A stretch of DNA of 64,000 bases from Strongylocentrotus droebachiensis (taxonomy: Eukaryota > Echinodermata > Echinoidea > Camarodonta > Strongylocentrotidae): positions 1-64,000 of the forward strand of contig JAVYIG010006418.1 in assembly GCA_035222895.1 (NCBI GenBank), in the 5' to 3' direction. Made by a program: the position numbers and the translations under genes. The number at the start of each line of letters is the position of its first letter. Position 1 is the stretch's first letter. Below the pieces are notes generated by a model. It did not search any database. It was not told where the DNA came from and saw only the letters and a list, made by a program, of their open reading frames with translations. Below are positions 31,501-43,420 of the stretch, piece by piece.

Positions 31501-34500
31501 CGTACATGTATGTATTTTTGCAAAAATTGGAAGTGAATTGATGTACTAATCTTGCTTTGCTAGGGAGTATAATATAGATGCGAAATGAGCTAAAAGTAAC
31601 AAGTGGACTTGATAATGTTCATCAAGGGAAATACATCTGGCCATTCACAGTAACTCTACTCTAGACATTAGCAATTATAATTTTTCATAGTGATTTAGTG
31701 GAAAATTAGTAGGCGAACACAATTACCGGTACTGTATTAAAACAATACAGTAACAATTTATAGCATCCACACTAGTCACTAAATTACTGGAAAACCTGCC
31801 AATAATGGAATATGATCTTTTTTAATCATGACATCAGTACGTACCAAAAAACAAAACAAAACAACTGTTTACTTTGTATGCCCCTGACCACTGGTGGTGC
31901 AGGTGGCATTATTATTGCCTATACTGGTATCAATTTGAGGGGAGTTCTGACAGTGTTTTTTCTGCATTGATGTACTGTATAGTGTTGACCATCATAAGGC
32001 CAGCACAAATGTCTGCAATAGGTTTTTTAAATGGATCCCATGGGACCCCCTTTAATTCTGCCCCACCACACTATCTACTGTTATGAGTCTTCCAGCGTGT
32101 CCACACACAAAACAATTTATCTCGAAACTCTATAACGAAACGTCTATAAAGAATCATAGTGTATATTCCAAAGTGTCCACACACAAGAAACTTCATATAA
32201 ATAATCATCGTATAAATTCAAGGATGTCCATAAACAGAAGAAAGTAATCCTGAAACTCTACAGTCTGGTCTCTTTTCGCTCGAGGTCACGTTAAGCCCCG
32301 CCCAGTTAGTTATAGTTACACTCCCCCTGTCCACACACAACATTTCCGTGATTAGGCGTGATTCTTTATCGAGTTTCAGTTCGAAACGATGCCCAAACCT
32401 GCGTTTCGTTAGACTAGTTTCGTTATACGACGTATCGTTAGTGAGCGTCCACACACACAATTTTATTGTAAAACTATCGCGAAACGGTATCACTATCGCG
32501 AAACGGTATAGCTAATCACGGAAAATGTTGTGTGTGGACCTGGGGAAAATCACATGATGGCGAGGTGTGGCCTTCAAGGTATATTCAAGGAATATTATGT
32601 AACTCTTGTATACAGAGCATGTACTAGACATGTATAGAGAGTTTAATCCAGGCCCAGCTAGATGAAGTTTGCACTTTTTTGCAGATAATGGTACATTTCT
32701 TTTGTTAAAACACGATGACTATTGACTATACAGGTAAATGACCCCAAAATAATGTTATTCTTTCGCATCTATGTAAGTTTGTCAGACGTACATATACATG
32801 CACTTCCCGAATCATGAATATAATGTATTTATTTTAAATTTGGTTCATGTAAAATGGTGACTAACGCTTGCAAGTCTAGAGTTCTAGGACTTTTTAACAA
32901 GCATTTCCAAGCCTTCGCAACAATGTATACATTCTACTTTAAAAAACATGGCAGTTTAATATAGCAAGTTTAGCAACAACAAAGAAGGAATGTTTATCCT
33001 CGTGATGAACTGGGAAGTATAATTAAGGAGCCAGCTAGTGCATGAAGTACTTGTTACTTCCCTATTTGCCACTATTAATTAAGGCTCGTTCAGATATGAC
33101 GCTACAAAACCACTGTTTTTCTTTTAATGGTGACGGAAAGTGCAATGCACTTCACATCTCAGTATATCTTATGATACAGAGCTCAGTATTAAAATACACA
33201 TGTATGCGCAAGTCCTTTATTACACGTAGCTGCCATTTATTCTACATTTTTAAAAAAATGTGGTGGCTTTTTTTGCGGCAGTTTACCTTGCCATATCTGA
33301 ACAAGCCGTTTAATAATAATAGGGACCAGTGTAATAAACCATAGAAATGTAAATACTATTTACCAGAGATCTTGGTAATGCTGTCTTGTAATACTGTCTT
33401 GTCATAGTGTAAACAAGCATGTGTACATGTACATGTACATGTGTAGTGTAAGCCTATATTTATAGAAACCAAGGAGATGTACGGTATGTTTCACAGTATT
33501 AAAGCTTGCTGTGATAACCCCTTGTAGAAATTAACTGTCTCTATAAACAATGGGTGCCAGTAGGAAATAGTATACTACTCTTTTGTTTGAGGCATGAACA
33601 GTGAACGTCTTTCATGATGAAAAACAATGCAACAAGTGTCCTGTCCTCTCTAATAATAGGTTCCCATACAGTACATGTAATTAGGTTACTGGTACCCCAG
33701 TACTTTTTAACCGTTAAATGCATACAGACTTTGGCGCCTTGTCCCTGCACAATTCGTAATACCATACCAGCACAAAGCTTTATACATTTACACAATGTGT
33801 AGTGTACATGTAAGTTTCCATGAAGGGTGCTCATTACTAAACTCTTCAAAAAAAAAAAATGCAATTCAAGTTTGAGCATTGATATCTAATTGCTTCTTCT
33901 TGGGTGTTTCCATTTACTATACCACTTCTTTCTGACATACCTGACACACTTTAATCTGACAAACTTTTTTCCTATTCATTTTCTACACAGAGGCATTTTC
34001 AAGAGCCATGATCTGTGATTGGCTTTTTTGCTATTAAATATTCATGATTATGCAAATTATTAAGATTGCGCACACAGTTCATATCCTTTGTTTTGGTCTT
34101 GCGAAAAATACGATCAACGATCAACGACTGCTAGCCACGGCTGTCGGGCCGCAGCCGCTCCGCGGCCCGGCCAGCTGATCGACCTGCTGGGGCCTAATCA
34201 TGCAACATGTGTCTGCATATATAGGACTTGTTTAATTGTAGCATCATAATTAGAAGTTCAGCCGTAGGTCTAGGCCTACATTAGAAGAAGTTATACAGTG
34301 TTTCTGCACATGGTAATGTAGGCCTAGAGCTACGGCTGAACTTCTAATTCTGATGCTACAAACAAGTCCTATGCAGACACATGTTGCATGATTAGGACCC
34401 AGCAGGTCGATCAGCTGACCGGGCCGCGGAGCGGCTGCGGCCCGACAGCCGTGGCTAGCAGTCGTGCAGTAACATGATGGCTGCGATCACCTTCATTGGA

Positions 34501-37500
34501 GGAAAAAACAACCCCGTTACCCCCTCAAAACATGGTCCTGAGAACAAATATATGTCCGTTTCATAACATTTCAATATTACCAAATCAACATGCATACCTC
34601 AGAAATTACAAAGCTGACTCATTATAAAATTTTCTCGCTCAAAGTGTCATTTTCAGGAACTTTTTGAAAAGTTGATCGTCTTTTTCGCAAGACCAAAATA
34701 AAGGATATGAACTGTGCGCGCGATCTTAATAATTTGCATAATCATGAATATTTACTAGCAAAAAAGCCAATCACAGATCATGGCTCTTGAAAATGCCTCT
34801 GTGTAGAAAATGAATAGGAAAAAAGTGTGTCAGATTAAGTGTGTCAGGTAGGTCAGAAAGAAGTGGTACAGTATAAAATGGAAACACCCCTTCTTCTTCT
34901 TCTTCTTCCTTTTGAGTACCGGTACAGACCTCTTTACAGAGTATTATCGTACTATACTGGGGGTAAGTGCAGGTGGACCACTACACCGGGGTTTCCCCCT
35001 ACTCTTATACGAATAGTGCAGTGGGTTCTTAACTTGCAAAGGTAGTGACTCTTCTCTACACGGGGCCTCCATTTAACATCCTATCCGAGGGACAGAGTGT
35101 TTTCCACTTGACATAACCTGCTTGTTACTACTTGTATGTTGATATCATAAAAAGCATTGCCAAAGCCTGTTTATTCCCCCTTACAATGAAGCCCCATTAA
35201 TTTGTGTAATGATTATGTAATCATGTGCAGCACACCTAAATATGTTATTGTCAATGGCAACCATCTCAACATCATTAAAAATACAATCAACAACAAATGA
35301 AGAATTCACTTGACAATAACAAAATTCATATTGCAACATTTCACTTTTGTGTGTGACTTAATTGGCCCCATATTGAGGTTAACTGCACATTCCATGAATA
35401 CATAATCAGTACAAATGGGGCATCATTTGAGGGAAAAAACAGGCTTTTCAACGACTTCAACATCATGTATGATGAAGTAGTATTTTACAAAAGAGGCATC
35501 CCTCCCCCCCAAAAAAACACACAACACAACAGAATAACACTTATTTTTCCCGTGGTGGGACACTGCATGAAATTAAAAAAATACATATAAGGAACAAACA
35601 AAAAATTCATATAAGGAACAAACAAAAAATTAAAAGCAATTTCTGTTCTTCATCAAACTGTTCAAATGCATATGATTGCCTCTGTTACTCTGTTTGAGTA
35701 TATGTCCTTCTTGTGTTGTGCTATGATGTACATGTACATACATGTGATCATTCTGAAAATATGAAGTAATCATGTGACTCCTTGTTGACATTATGTGTAC
35801 CGTATTCTTATCAGGTGGGACACGGCAGGGCAGGAGAGGTTCAAATGTATAGCAGCTGCCTACTACAGAGGAGCACATGGTGAGAAATAAATATTAATAT
35901 TTCATACTTTCTTCTTTTTAAAGTAGATATAATTCAAAGAATATCTTTTTAGTGCAAAGGAGAAGTCCACCATAAGATTGAGTTGATTTTATAAGAAGTA
36001 GAAAAATGAGAGAAACAGGTCAGTGAAAGTTTGAGCAAAATCCAATCAAAATGAGAAAGTTATGAATTTTTGAAGGTGCGATCAATCAAACCCAAATTGG
36101 CAACTCTGTGACGTATTTTGCGAGGTCCACTCCCATTCGCCCTGAATTAAAAAACTTCAACAATTTATATTTTCCCTGAAGAAAATGTTCAATCATGCAT
36201 TCACCCAAAATATTGCAAATACATGAATGTTTTTATTCAACCCATGTACAGTATGACACAAATCTATTCCGTCATCAATAACTATAAGAAAATGAAAGTT
36301 TTTGAAATTTTCTGTACCAAGCAATTTGGAGAGGGGCTCGCAAGTTATGTCAAAGTGTTGCCAATTTGTGTTCTACTGATGAAAACTTCATCAATTCATA
36401 ATCTCCTAATTTTAATCGGGTATTGGTAAAACTTTCATCAATTTGCTTCTCTCATTTTCTGCTTTTATTTAATCTAGAACTGAATATCAGGGTGGACCTC
36501 CCCTTTAAGTGTTGAGGATTATTAATTATATTTAGTCACATTTCTTTGCAGAGTGCTCAGCCACTGCATGTTTTCTAATCAGACATTTTGTACTTTTTAA
36601 TATTACAAAATTGAGTGTCAGATGGTTATTTCTATATCAGCAGAATTCAGTTAGGCTTATTCAATAAATGCCTTCTTTATTGATCTAGTATGATTGATGA
36701 ATGCAAGTGGCTCCCACAATCATATGTCAATAATTTTGACATTTACATAACTACAGCAAAATTAAATGTCAGAAACATTCCATCTTCATTGATTTTTTTG
36801 TAAAGGGTTTAAAATTACCTGTAACAGTATATAGCCTACATGTACATGTATGCATTTTTCAAGCCGTAGTGAGATATGTTTGTTCTGTCAATGATACAAC
36901 TTACATGTAGATACATGTATATACATGTATGTAAGCTATATACATGTAGTAACTCATTGCCTATAGAAACAAAGTGGGTCCTGTATTAAATCTGTGGGAT
37001 TGACTTCAGTAGTCAAATGGTTAATAATTATTAAGTTGATAATGCGTGTATTTTCCTCGTAATTTAAAGAGGCATAGGAGTGGACTCTAGCTCATGGGGG
37101 AATTTGACACTGTCAATCACCAGGATTAGCCTTCAGTCTTGTGATCAACAGGCCTGGTACACCAGGGGAAAAAATAAACAGGGCCTAGGGACGAATTAAC
37201 CCCCGAATTGTCAAAAAGCGCCCCCTCCCCCCCCCCCCCCAAAAAAAAAAAAAAAATTGCATAGAGTTAAATGCAAAACAATTAAAGAGTGTTATTTTCA
37301 TGCAAGCAAGCTTGAAAAGTAGCCCCCAAAATGTTTTAAATATTTTTTTCCCCTGCATTAAACCCGATCCATTCCCCCACGTGTTTAAGTCATACTCTCT
37401 CTTTCCCCTCACACAAAGACTCTCCAAGAGACAAGGGGGTATTTCTTGATAGGCTTACATGTTTGCTGTGGGCAGACTTCTACACACATTAATGGTATTT

Positions 37501-40500
37501 CCACCAAGTCTGGTGTCAGCTAATTATGGCCTTCTGCACATAGAAACTGACAACCCACTCCCTTTAAGTTGTTGTGATACAAACTGACAACACAAGTCCT
37601 TTAAGTTGTTGTGATACATGTATAGTATTTCAAACTGATAATACTTTTATTTATTTATTTTCTACTTTCAGTTGTTGTGATCGTGTTTGACATGAGGGAA
37701 TCGTACACGTTGGATCATGCCAAGAGGTGGTACCAAGAATCACTACTCGAGAACAGTCATGATCCTCATATATTCCTGGTCGGAACCAAGCGAGATTTAT
37801 GTGTAAGTCGTTGAACTCTAGGGCAAGTCCAAGCTATGTATGCCTGTCCTGTACTTTACCGACCATAAATAAACATTTAAGTATATAGCTGGGCAGCATT
37901 TAAAGACTGTCTGCACTAGTTTGGCCAGGGGGATTAGACCTCCCTGCAAGGTCACTGAAAGGTGGTTATCTTACCAAAGCAGCTCTCAATTAACATAAGA
38001 AAAAGAGGATCATGGGGGACCAACAGGCACCGATTAGGCATTGTGTGCTATATAGAGGGCGCAAGTAGCTATAAATAGTGCAGTGGGGCTTTAATGAAAC
38101 CGCGATAAGTAAAATGTTGCCCACAACCCATTCAAATGGGTGTACTGAATTTAAAACACGTTTCATTGGGATGCCATTGAACTTGTAATTAGTGCGTTTA
38201 ATGTCATTCATGAAAACAAAAAAGAGTTTTTCAGAACACAATGTCATGTATGCAATTAGGAAATCAACATCCTTCAAGCTAAAATTTTCCTAAATTGTTA
38301 TCATCAATTCATGTAATTTTGTAGTTGCCAATTGACAAATTTTGTTTACATGTTTGACAGTAGGGACCACAAACAAATGTACCTGTACATGCACTAGCAA
38401 TCAACCCCTAAAACCATAATATGGTCTGCTGATCTATTTGCAACATACTTGTGGTTTATGTTGGCCAATATCATATATTCATATTAAAGATAAATGACTG
38501 CTTTGACTAGCACGGTTAAAACTTTTGCCCAAGGCGATCTTAAAACTACTGTGACTCGAGACAAAGTTGAGGTGGGTACATAGTGCAGAGTCTCGAGGTC
38601 ACCAAGGAGCTCCAGTTTTACCTGTGACCTGAAAAATATTAAAGCAGTCAATACTTGTTTTATATACTGCATCCCCATGTCGATTCTTAAAAAGAGGAAT
38701 TTGAACATATTAAATATGCCTGTCAAAATGCATATATTTGTATTTGTAGAATCTAGGAAAATTTACTGGTCTAAAAGCATATCACTGGCGTCTCGCTGCG
38801 TGTATTCATTGTTAACTTAGTGCGCAATCATTGCGTCCTTGCATTGTACGAGCAAGCAGAACTACAGGTGTATGCCCGTTTGATATTTCTTGTTATACTG
38901 CAGTAGTGAATTTCATGCCTGCAGTTATGACCAATTAGGGACCTAGAATCTTCATATGCAGTAAATATAATATTCATCTATCTCTACTCGTAGTAGTAGT
39001 ACTACATTGTATGCCAGTAATACCAGTATGTTTACAATTTATTGAGTGGGTACTTACAAATGATTTTTCATTTGATGGTTTAAAATATTAATTTCCTGAT
39101 GTGCATCCTGGTACTTTTGTCTCCACTCAAGTATTCATGATTGTCTTCATTTCAAGGGGAAATACATGTAAAATTGGTTACTCTTTTGACCCTTATTTCA
39201 TAGACTTGGAGGATACATTGTACATGAACAAGCAATAAACATTACTACACTGTAAATACATGTATTACTAGTTTCTACACTGTTTCATACATATATACAT
39301 GTACATTGTGTTTACATGTACATGTTATGTTTTTATGGCTATACCAAATCTATAAACACCCATGCATCTTTGCTTCCTGATGTCACAAAATTCTATGAAA
39401 TCCCCAGTCGTGTTGATTATTAAACAATCTGATACAAACTACAGACATAACAATTACGTGTACATGTATGTACATGTAAATACCAAACATTTGTTTAGGC
39501 CTTATACAACAACAGTGTATGAGTGTAGTATGTACAGCATGGACATGTACATTGTGTAGTATCAATGCAAGAAATACATACTGGTACTGTACAAGTGTAA
39601 CATACATGTAGCTGTGAACACAAAATCCATAAACATGTACTTTGAAATGCTGTTTATTCACATGGAATAATATTTGACAACAGTCTCCATGTTTCCCAGA
39701 GTGTAAAGCAAAAGTCACATGCGACATTTGGATGTGACATGGCAAGTTGCCTAAAATGCTTTGGTTAGTCAAAATAAAATGAAGTGCTCATCAAGTATCT
39801 GGATCTATTCCAGAGTTAATGTTGTAGCCTTTTATGGATGCTCTTCTTCTCCTTTTTGTTAAACATCCCACTAACAATCCCCCTCCAAAACCCTCTTCCC
39901 ATTTATTTCATGTAAAATGAGCTCCAATTTGCAGGTTAAAGATATAGTTTACAACCCGTTCTGCAATAATGTTGCGCCATGAAGCAATAGACCGGTTTAC
40001 TTAACCGGTGTAAACATACAAACGACCAAGAAAATATCTGTTCACAGGAACAGAATGGCTGTACATGGTCTACTCATAATTGTTATTCATCTTCTCAAAA
40101 TTCTGTCCTTATTAAAACATTATTTCGCTACTACTTGATCTTGTCTTCTGTGGAACTCAAACTTCTTGTTAGAGGGTAGTTGCATGACCGCGCGTGAACG
40201 GTGCATTATAGATTCCCTGATAGAGTGGATAACATCTTGATAATTCTTTTTTGCTATCTAGGAATCACATGAAGAGGTTCAAAAGATTGAAGAGGCTGCT
40301 ATGGAGGTAGCTAGAGAGATCAAGGCTGAATACTGGTCGGTGTCTTCATTGTCAGGTAAGAACACGAGGAGGAGGAGGAGGAGGAGGAGGGGGAGGGGGA
40401 GGGGGAGGAGGAGGGGGAGGGGGGGGGGGGAGGGGGGTGATGATGATGATGATGATGTTGATAATGGTGGTGAATTGGTGATGATGATGATGGTGATAGT

Positions 40501-41975
40501 GATTTTGTTCATAGTGGCGAAGAATTTAGTATTAGTTGTAATATCAGTCGCGCCAATAAAATTAAGAAAACTGAAATAATTTTTCACTGCAGCACACTCT
40601 GATGAGTTGATGTCTTTAACTGAACTTCATAACAAAATTTGCAATTCACCCACATTTAGTGATAACAAAGTGGTGTAAAGAAAAAAGGTGTTATTTTTCT
40701 AACATACACAAAGGTGCTTTTGAAACAAGTGATCAATGTCAGTGTTGCTAATGATTGGGATGGCATTCTTGTTGGGTTTTTTTTTGGTAAATGATGTCGA
40801 TTATTTTTATGTCACCAAAAGTAATATCGATTTAGATTGTATTAATTGTAAGAGAGCTATCTCAGGATTCAAACAATTTTTTTTCCTTCATACCAGGCCA
40901 GAACGTGGAAGAATTCTTCAACCGTCTTGCGGGAATAACGTTCAATGCATCAGTACTGAAAGCCCTGGAAGATCTTGAGGCCAAGTCAGCTAGCAGGCAG
41001 ATCGCCATCGCACAGAGCAGTGAAAACAGGATAAGTAAGTGCAGAAAAAAGTTTCATAGATACACATGTAGTTTCAGTTGCAGTTTCAGTTTCATTTCTC
41101 CTCAAGAGATCAACAGATAAAAATACATATATTAACAGACAAATGTATGACAAAACATAAGATGAATTATAAAAAGTGAGGAAGGCAGTGGCCAAAAAGG
41201 AAACAAATCTTGTAAGAGGCCAACCCTTTAAGAAAGCAAGATATAATACATAACATAAAAAACATCAAAAAGGAACACAAAATAAGATAAGAAATGAAGT
41301 ACCTAACCTAATAAACAAACTAACAAAAAGCCTAATATTGAATCTAATATTTAGGTAATAAAAATACTTTATATTTCCTTCTAAAAACAGACATAGACAG
41401 GAAAATGACGGATCAGCAGATGATTTTGTGAAGGAAAGTTACGGGAATTTTATTGATAGTCCTAGCTCAGACACCTAATGTTTGGACTGTGCATCAGTCT
41501 TAGAAAGACTAAAGCTGGTATTCTACTGAAATGTAGACCTGATGGGAGGGGGGGGGGGGGGGGGGGTTTAGTTTTTTATTCCAAATTGGGTTTAACAAAA
41601 GAAAGTCTTGAGGTTTAAGTTTTCCTTTGTTAAATGGTTGAATTTAATTAGTAGAATATAGATCTATCCAATCCAATCCAAAAGATATCATTTTTATTAA
41701 AAAAATTCTCCAGAAATGAGAGGGGGGGGGGGGGTACTTGAAAACTTAGTGTAAGCTTCATTAATGAGATTTTTACTCATTACCATAACCCAAAATTACC
41801 AAAAGCCAGATATTATGCCTCAGATATTCGCTTTTCATCCTTTGCTTATGCTTTACATGTGTAGACAGACCTTCTATCAAATTTTTTTTTTTTTTTTTTT
41901 TTTTTAATTCCAGAGTTGACACCTGATGATATAGATGGTGGACATAAGAACAAAAAAGCGGGATGTTGCAACTGA
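25487..41975 (+). CDS. RAB34: RAB34/RAB36-type small GTPase (complete, 8 coding exons)
   Basis: Exons 25487-25537, 26456-26544, 29445-29612, 35815-35879, 37672-37802, 40262-40355, 40897-41034 and 41914-41975 give 265 aa (human RAB34 is 259). An N-terminal extension of about 50 residues precedes the G domain, as in this family. G1 GDVSVGKT is at 57-64, switch [10 protein letters not shown] at 79-87, G3 WDTAGQE at 104-110, G4 TKRD at 163-166 (Thr where most Rabs have Asn, usual for RAB34/36), and G5 VSSLSG near 195-200. It ends KKAGCCN, a double cysteine for geranylgeranylation. RAB34 acts at Golgi, lysosome and ciliary vesicles and in ciliogenesis; that role is inferred from the family. RAB34 fits better than RAB36 ([30 protein letters not shown]). 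Upstream neighbour RPL23A is divergent. Confidence 0.93.
26097..26390 (+). repeat. GAT/GGT microsatellite and GAA/GAG purine tract in RAB34-like intron 1
   Basis: A (gatggtgat)n block (26100-26180) passes into about 210 bp of A/G-only sequence. The K/E-rich open frames across it are a by-product of composition. Confidence 0.85.
26456..26544 (+). CDS. RAB34: RAB34-like coding exon 2
   Basis: Acceptor cttgcag|CCTTAT, donor GTAGG|GTAAGT, 89 nt. It encodes [20 protein letters not shown] and [10 protein letters not shown], matching the family's N-terminal ACxxxxTGTVG block. Confidence 0.9.
28143..28432. repeat. Three tandem copies of a 108-bp unit
   Basis: gatgtctgtactgtatggtg starts at 28143, 28251 and 28359 with only a few differences, the last copy losing one base. 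Because 108 is a multiple of 3, long minus-strand open frames result, but they resemble no protein. Confidence 0.9.
28808..28872. repeat. tacatg/tgtaca palindromic microsatellite
   Basis: About 65 bp built from acatgtac and actgtac units, each self-complementary. Shorter runs occur throughout the window (33420-33445, 36838-36950, 39295-39330, 55494-55508). Confidence 0.85.
29445..29612 (+). CDS. RAB34: RAB34-like coding exon 3 (G1 and switch I)
   Basis: Acceptor ctccag|ACTTCA, donor CAGCT|GTAAGT, 168 nt. It encodes [35 protein letters not shown] and LGIPFNLQL: the P-loop and effector switch I region. Confidence 0.97.
29894..30106 (+). mobile_element. TTAA-flanked MITE, copy 2 of 3
   Basis: Starts tttaaagcccgtctgtacta and ends gtacagtggggctttaa; terminal inverted repeats TTAAAGCCC. 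It matches the element at 37898-38095 in the same orientation (gtttggccaaggggattaga, aggatcatgggagacca, gcaccgcttaggcattg). Confidence 0.8.
30465..30608. mobile_element. Inverted-repeat MITE, copy A (relative at 52547)
   Basis: ttcacctgttacaaatgatt, then gtatttcgatagtc, is mirrored by gactattgaaatacaa, then cataacaggtgcatgaa. The interior gttgctaggtggaacaaaca matches the element at 52547-52700. Confidence 0.7.
32097..32545. mobile_element. Element with repeated GTCCACACACA motifs
   Basis: gtgtccacacacaa occurs near 32098 and 32172, gtccacacacaa near 32330, gtccacacacac near 32449, and the inverted ttgtgtgtggac near 32528. Between them are repeated tcgaaactc, tatcgcgaaacggtat (twice) and cgtttcgtta blocks. 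It looks like a nested or internally duplicated non-autonomous transposon. Confidence 0.55.
33083..33307. mobile_element. 225-bp TIR element
   Basis: Terminal repeats GGCTCGTTCAGATATG and CATATCTGAACAAGCC are perfectly inverted except for one base, flanked by ttaa-like sequence (attaa / gtttaa). Confidence 0.65.
33902..34889. mobile_element. 988-bp foldback element in RAB34-like intron 3
   Basis: Nearly the whole length is an inverted repeat: gggtgtttccattt at the left pairs with aaaatggaaacaccc at the right, and arms of about 400 bp meet at a roughly 30-base loop near 34284-34313. The inner arms contain a GC-rich block (ctgtcgggccgcagccgctc). The right arm carries about 205 extra bases (about 34466-34668). 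It is flanked by cttcttctt on both sides, a possible 9-bp target duplication. Sea urchin TU elements are a known foldback class; membership here is inference. Confidence 0.85.
35815..35879 (+). CDS. RAB34: RAB34-like coding exon 4 (G3)
   Basis: Acceptor atcag|GTGGGAC, donor CATG|GTGAGA, 65 nt. It encodes [20 protein letters not shown], the switch II region. Confidence 0.96.
35955..36508. mobile_element. About 550-bp TIR element in RAB34-like intron 4
   Basis: aaaggagaagtccacc at the left and ggtggacctcccctttaa at the right are terminal inverted repeats. Inside them, agaaaaatgagagaaacagg mirrors ttctctcattttctgc. There is no coding capacity. Confidence 0.65.
37672..37802 (+). CDS. RAB34: RAB34-like coding exon 5 (G4)
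   Basis: Acceptor tttcag|TTGTTG, donor TTATGT|GTAAGT, 131 nt. It encodes [20 protein letters not shown] and [11 protein letters not shown]; the TKRD box is the base-recognition G4 motif. Confidence 0.95.
37898..38095 (+). mobile_element. TTAA-flanked MITE, copy 3 of 3
   Basis: Starts tttaaagactgtctgcacta and ends gtgcagtggggctttaa. It is about 85% alike by eye to copy 2 at 29894-30106, same orientation. Confidence 0.8.
38096..40261 (+). other. Remainder of RAB34-like intron 5
   Basis: 2.2 kb with scattered tacatg repeats (39295-39490) and a small inverted repeat around 38549-38600 (gtgactcgagac / gtctcgaggtcac). No exon is recognised. Confidence 0.5.
40262..40355 (+). CDS. RAB34: RAB34-like coding exon 6
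   Basis: Acceptor tctag|GAATCA, donor TCAG|GTAAGA, 94 nt. It encodes [20 protein letters not shown] and [11 protein letters not shown], carrying the G5 region. Confidence 0.95.
40363..40456 (+). repeat. (GGA)n/(GGGGGA)n tract then (GAT)n directly after exon 6
   Basis: About 75 bp of G/A-only sequence with many G-runs begins 8 bp after the donor of exon 6, followed by (gat)n. Four or more G-tracts in close spacing could form a G-quadruplex in the pre-mRNA. Confidence 0.85.
40897..41034 (+). CDS. RAB34: RAB34-like coding exon 7
   Basis: Acceptor taccag|GCCAGA, donor GATAA|GTAAGT, 138 nt. It encodes [20 protein letters not shown] and then the start of the hypervariable tail. Confidence 0.95.
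41535..41736. repeat. Paired G-runs in RAB34-like intron 7
   Basis: G-runs of about 18 (41549-41566) and about 14 (41721-41734) bases with AT-rich DNA between them. The intron's own pyrimidine tract before exon 8 is an uninterrupted T-run of about 25 (41881-41905). Confidence 0.8.
41914..41975 (+). CDS. RAB34: RAB34-like coding exon 8 with prenylation motif
   Basis: Acceptor ttccag|AGTTGA, stop TGA 41973-41975. It encodes [20 protein letters not shown]; the CC pair is the expected geranylgeranylation site of a Rab. Confidence 0.92.
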
Positions 41976-43420
41976 GTCGGTTTCTCCGGGACTTCTTGAA
42001 GCATCGGAGCATGTTATGAGCCTATAATAACCATCGAGACGGAAAAGACACGAGCAGGATAAATCAACATGTTGTTCTTGACTGGAAAATCAGCCTCTTG
42101 TTTCGACGGTTGTGCCACTCAGACTTTTTCTGGCTCTACTGACCACCTCTACGTAAGGTCGACAGAGGTCAATTTCATGAAAGAGTTTTCTTGTACAAGA
42201 TGATTATTTCTGTCCGCATGTGGTTCTTGCCAAGTTTCATACAGGGGAGCTTTCATTGGTTTTCATGGCGAAGGACTTAAAAGAGTCACTCAAGCAGGAA
42301 GACTACCACAGACCCCCGTCCACTGTGTGAGTGGAGACAGATTTTAGTTTTCTGCGATGAAGACGATTCAATGAGTCAAGTTGCATAAGTGCTTGAAATT
42401 GTTATTTAGAACCTTCAGTCATGCTTAAATTCCTTGTGACATTATCGACCATTAAAGCAATGATTTAACATAGAAATGCATTAAAATAATAGGTGTGGAG
42501 GGGGTTTACTACCACTGCATTGTCGTTCTAATCAATGCAAACAGGCCTGATTTTGCTCAGTTTCCACCGTAGGATTTTGAGAGCAATGCAGCGATGGAGC
42601 TCCTGTTTGCAAGCAAATGCCTGAAAGTGATGTCACTCATCGTGGCGGTTGTTTATTGCAACAAATCAAAAGCTCCATACTAATGCTAAGCTTAGAAGAA
42701 CACAGAAGTGTTTGGTTCCTCCCCCTAAGACTCAATATAAAGCCTACTTCAGATTTGATGCAGTAAACTTTAGCGTTTTAAATTTGTTTAATGACGTATT
42801 AAAGTGTAGAACACTTTACACTTCTGTATCGTATAACAGAGAGCTACACGTTGGACCTTTGTTGCGAACAATCACCATTATTTTCATGTTATAATAAAAG
42901 AAATGCCCCTTACTGCTTTATTTCTGAACTAGGCTTAAGAATCGTGTATAGATGTGCTACCTGTGCTGATGAAATGTCAAGTCATCGGAAAGATCTTTTA
43001 ATATATTTTCGTGTTGTTTGAGTACATTAACACCAGTTTTAACAAATGCCTTGTTGCATGTAATGTCAAGTTTACCACAAAAAAAATACTTGGGATACTA
43101 ATATGTCTTTTGTAGCTTTGTTCATTTGCACATAGGTGCAAGGCAAATTATAAACTTTATTTGAGGGTGTGCTTTCGTGCCTTGCATCGATATTGTTTCC
43201 ACGATACTTTAGGCTTGGAAGAACTGTCTCAAACTCTGTTTTGGTCGAGTAGTAAAGTTTAGTTTAGTTTGGTTTAATACTAAAGGGCATTTACATTGTA
43301 GCTATTGTACTAGGTGAAGAAGAAAAAATGTTGACAATTTTGATCATTAATAACTCAAAAGTTAGAGCTTGTATTCGACTGAGGTATTGGACATTGTATG
43401 GATGAAGGATGTCCAATATA

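Larger units (their letters stand above)
29613..35814 (+). other. RAB34-like intron 3
   Basis: A 6.2-kb intron holding several non-autonomous elements (29894, 30465, 32097, 33083, 33902). No coding sequence is recognised between them. Confidence 0.6.

Noticed and set aside
34133..34463. GC-rich blocks as a CpG-island promoter
   Set aside because: The two blocks are the mirrored arms of the foldback element, not an independent island.
40301..40579. Arg/Gly-rich frame continuing from exon 6
   Set aside because: It reads through the donor at 40356 into GGA and GAT microsatellites; the spliced frame gives the correct RAB34-like sequence.
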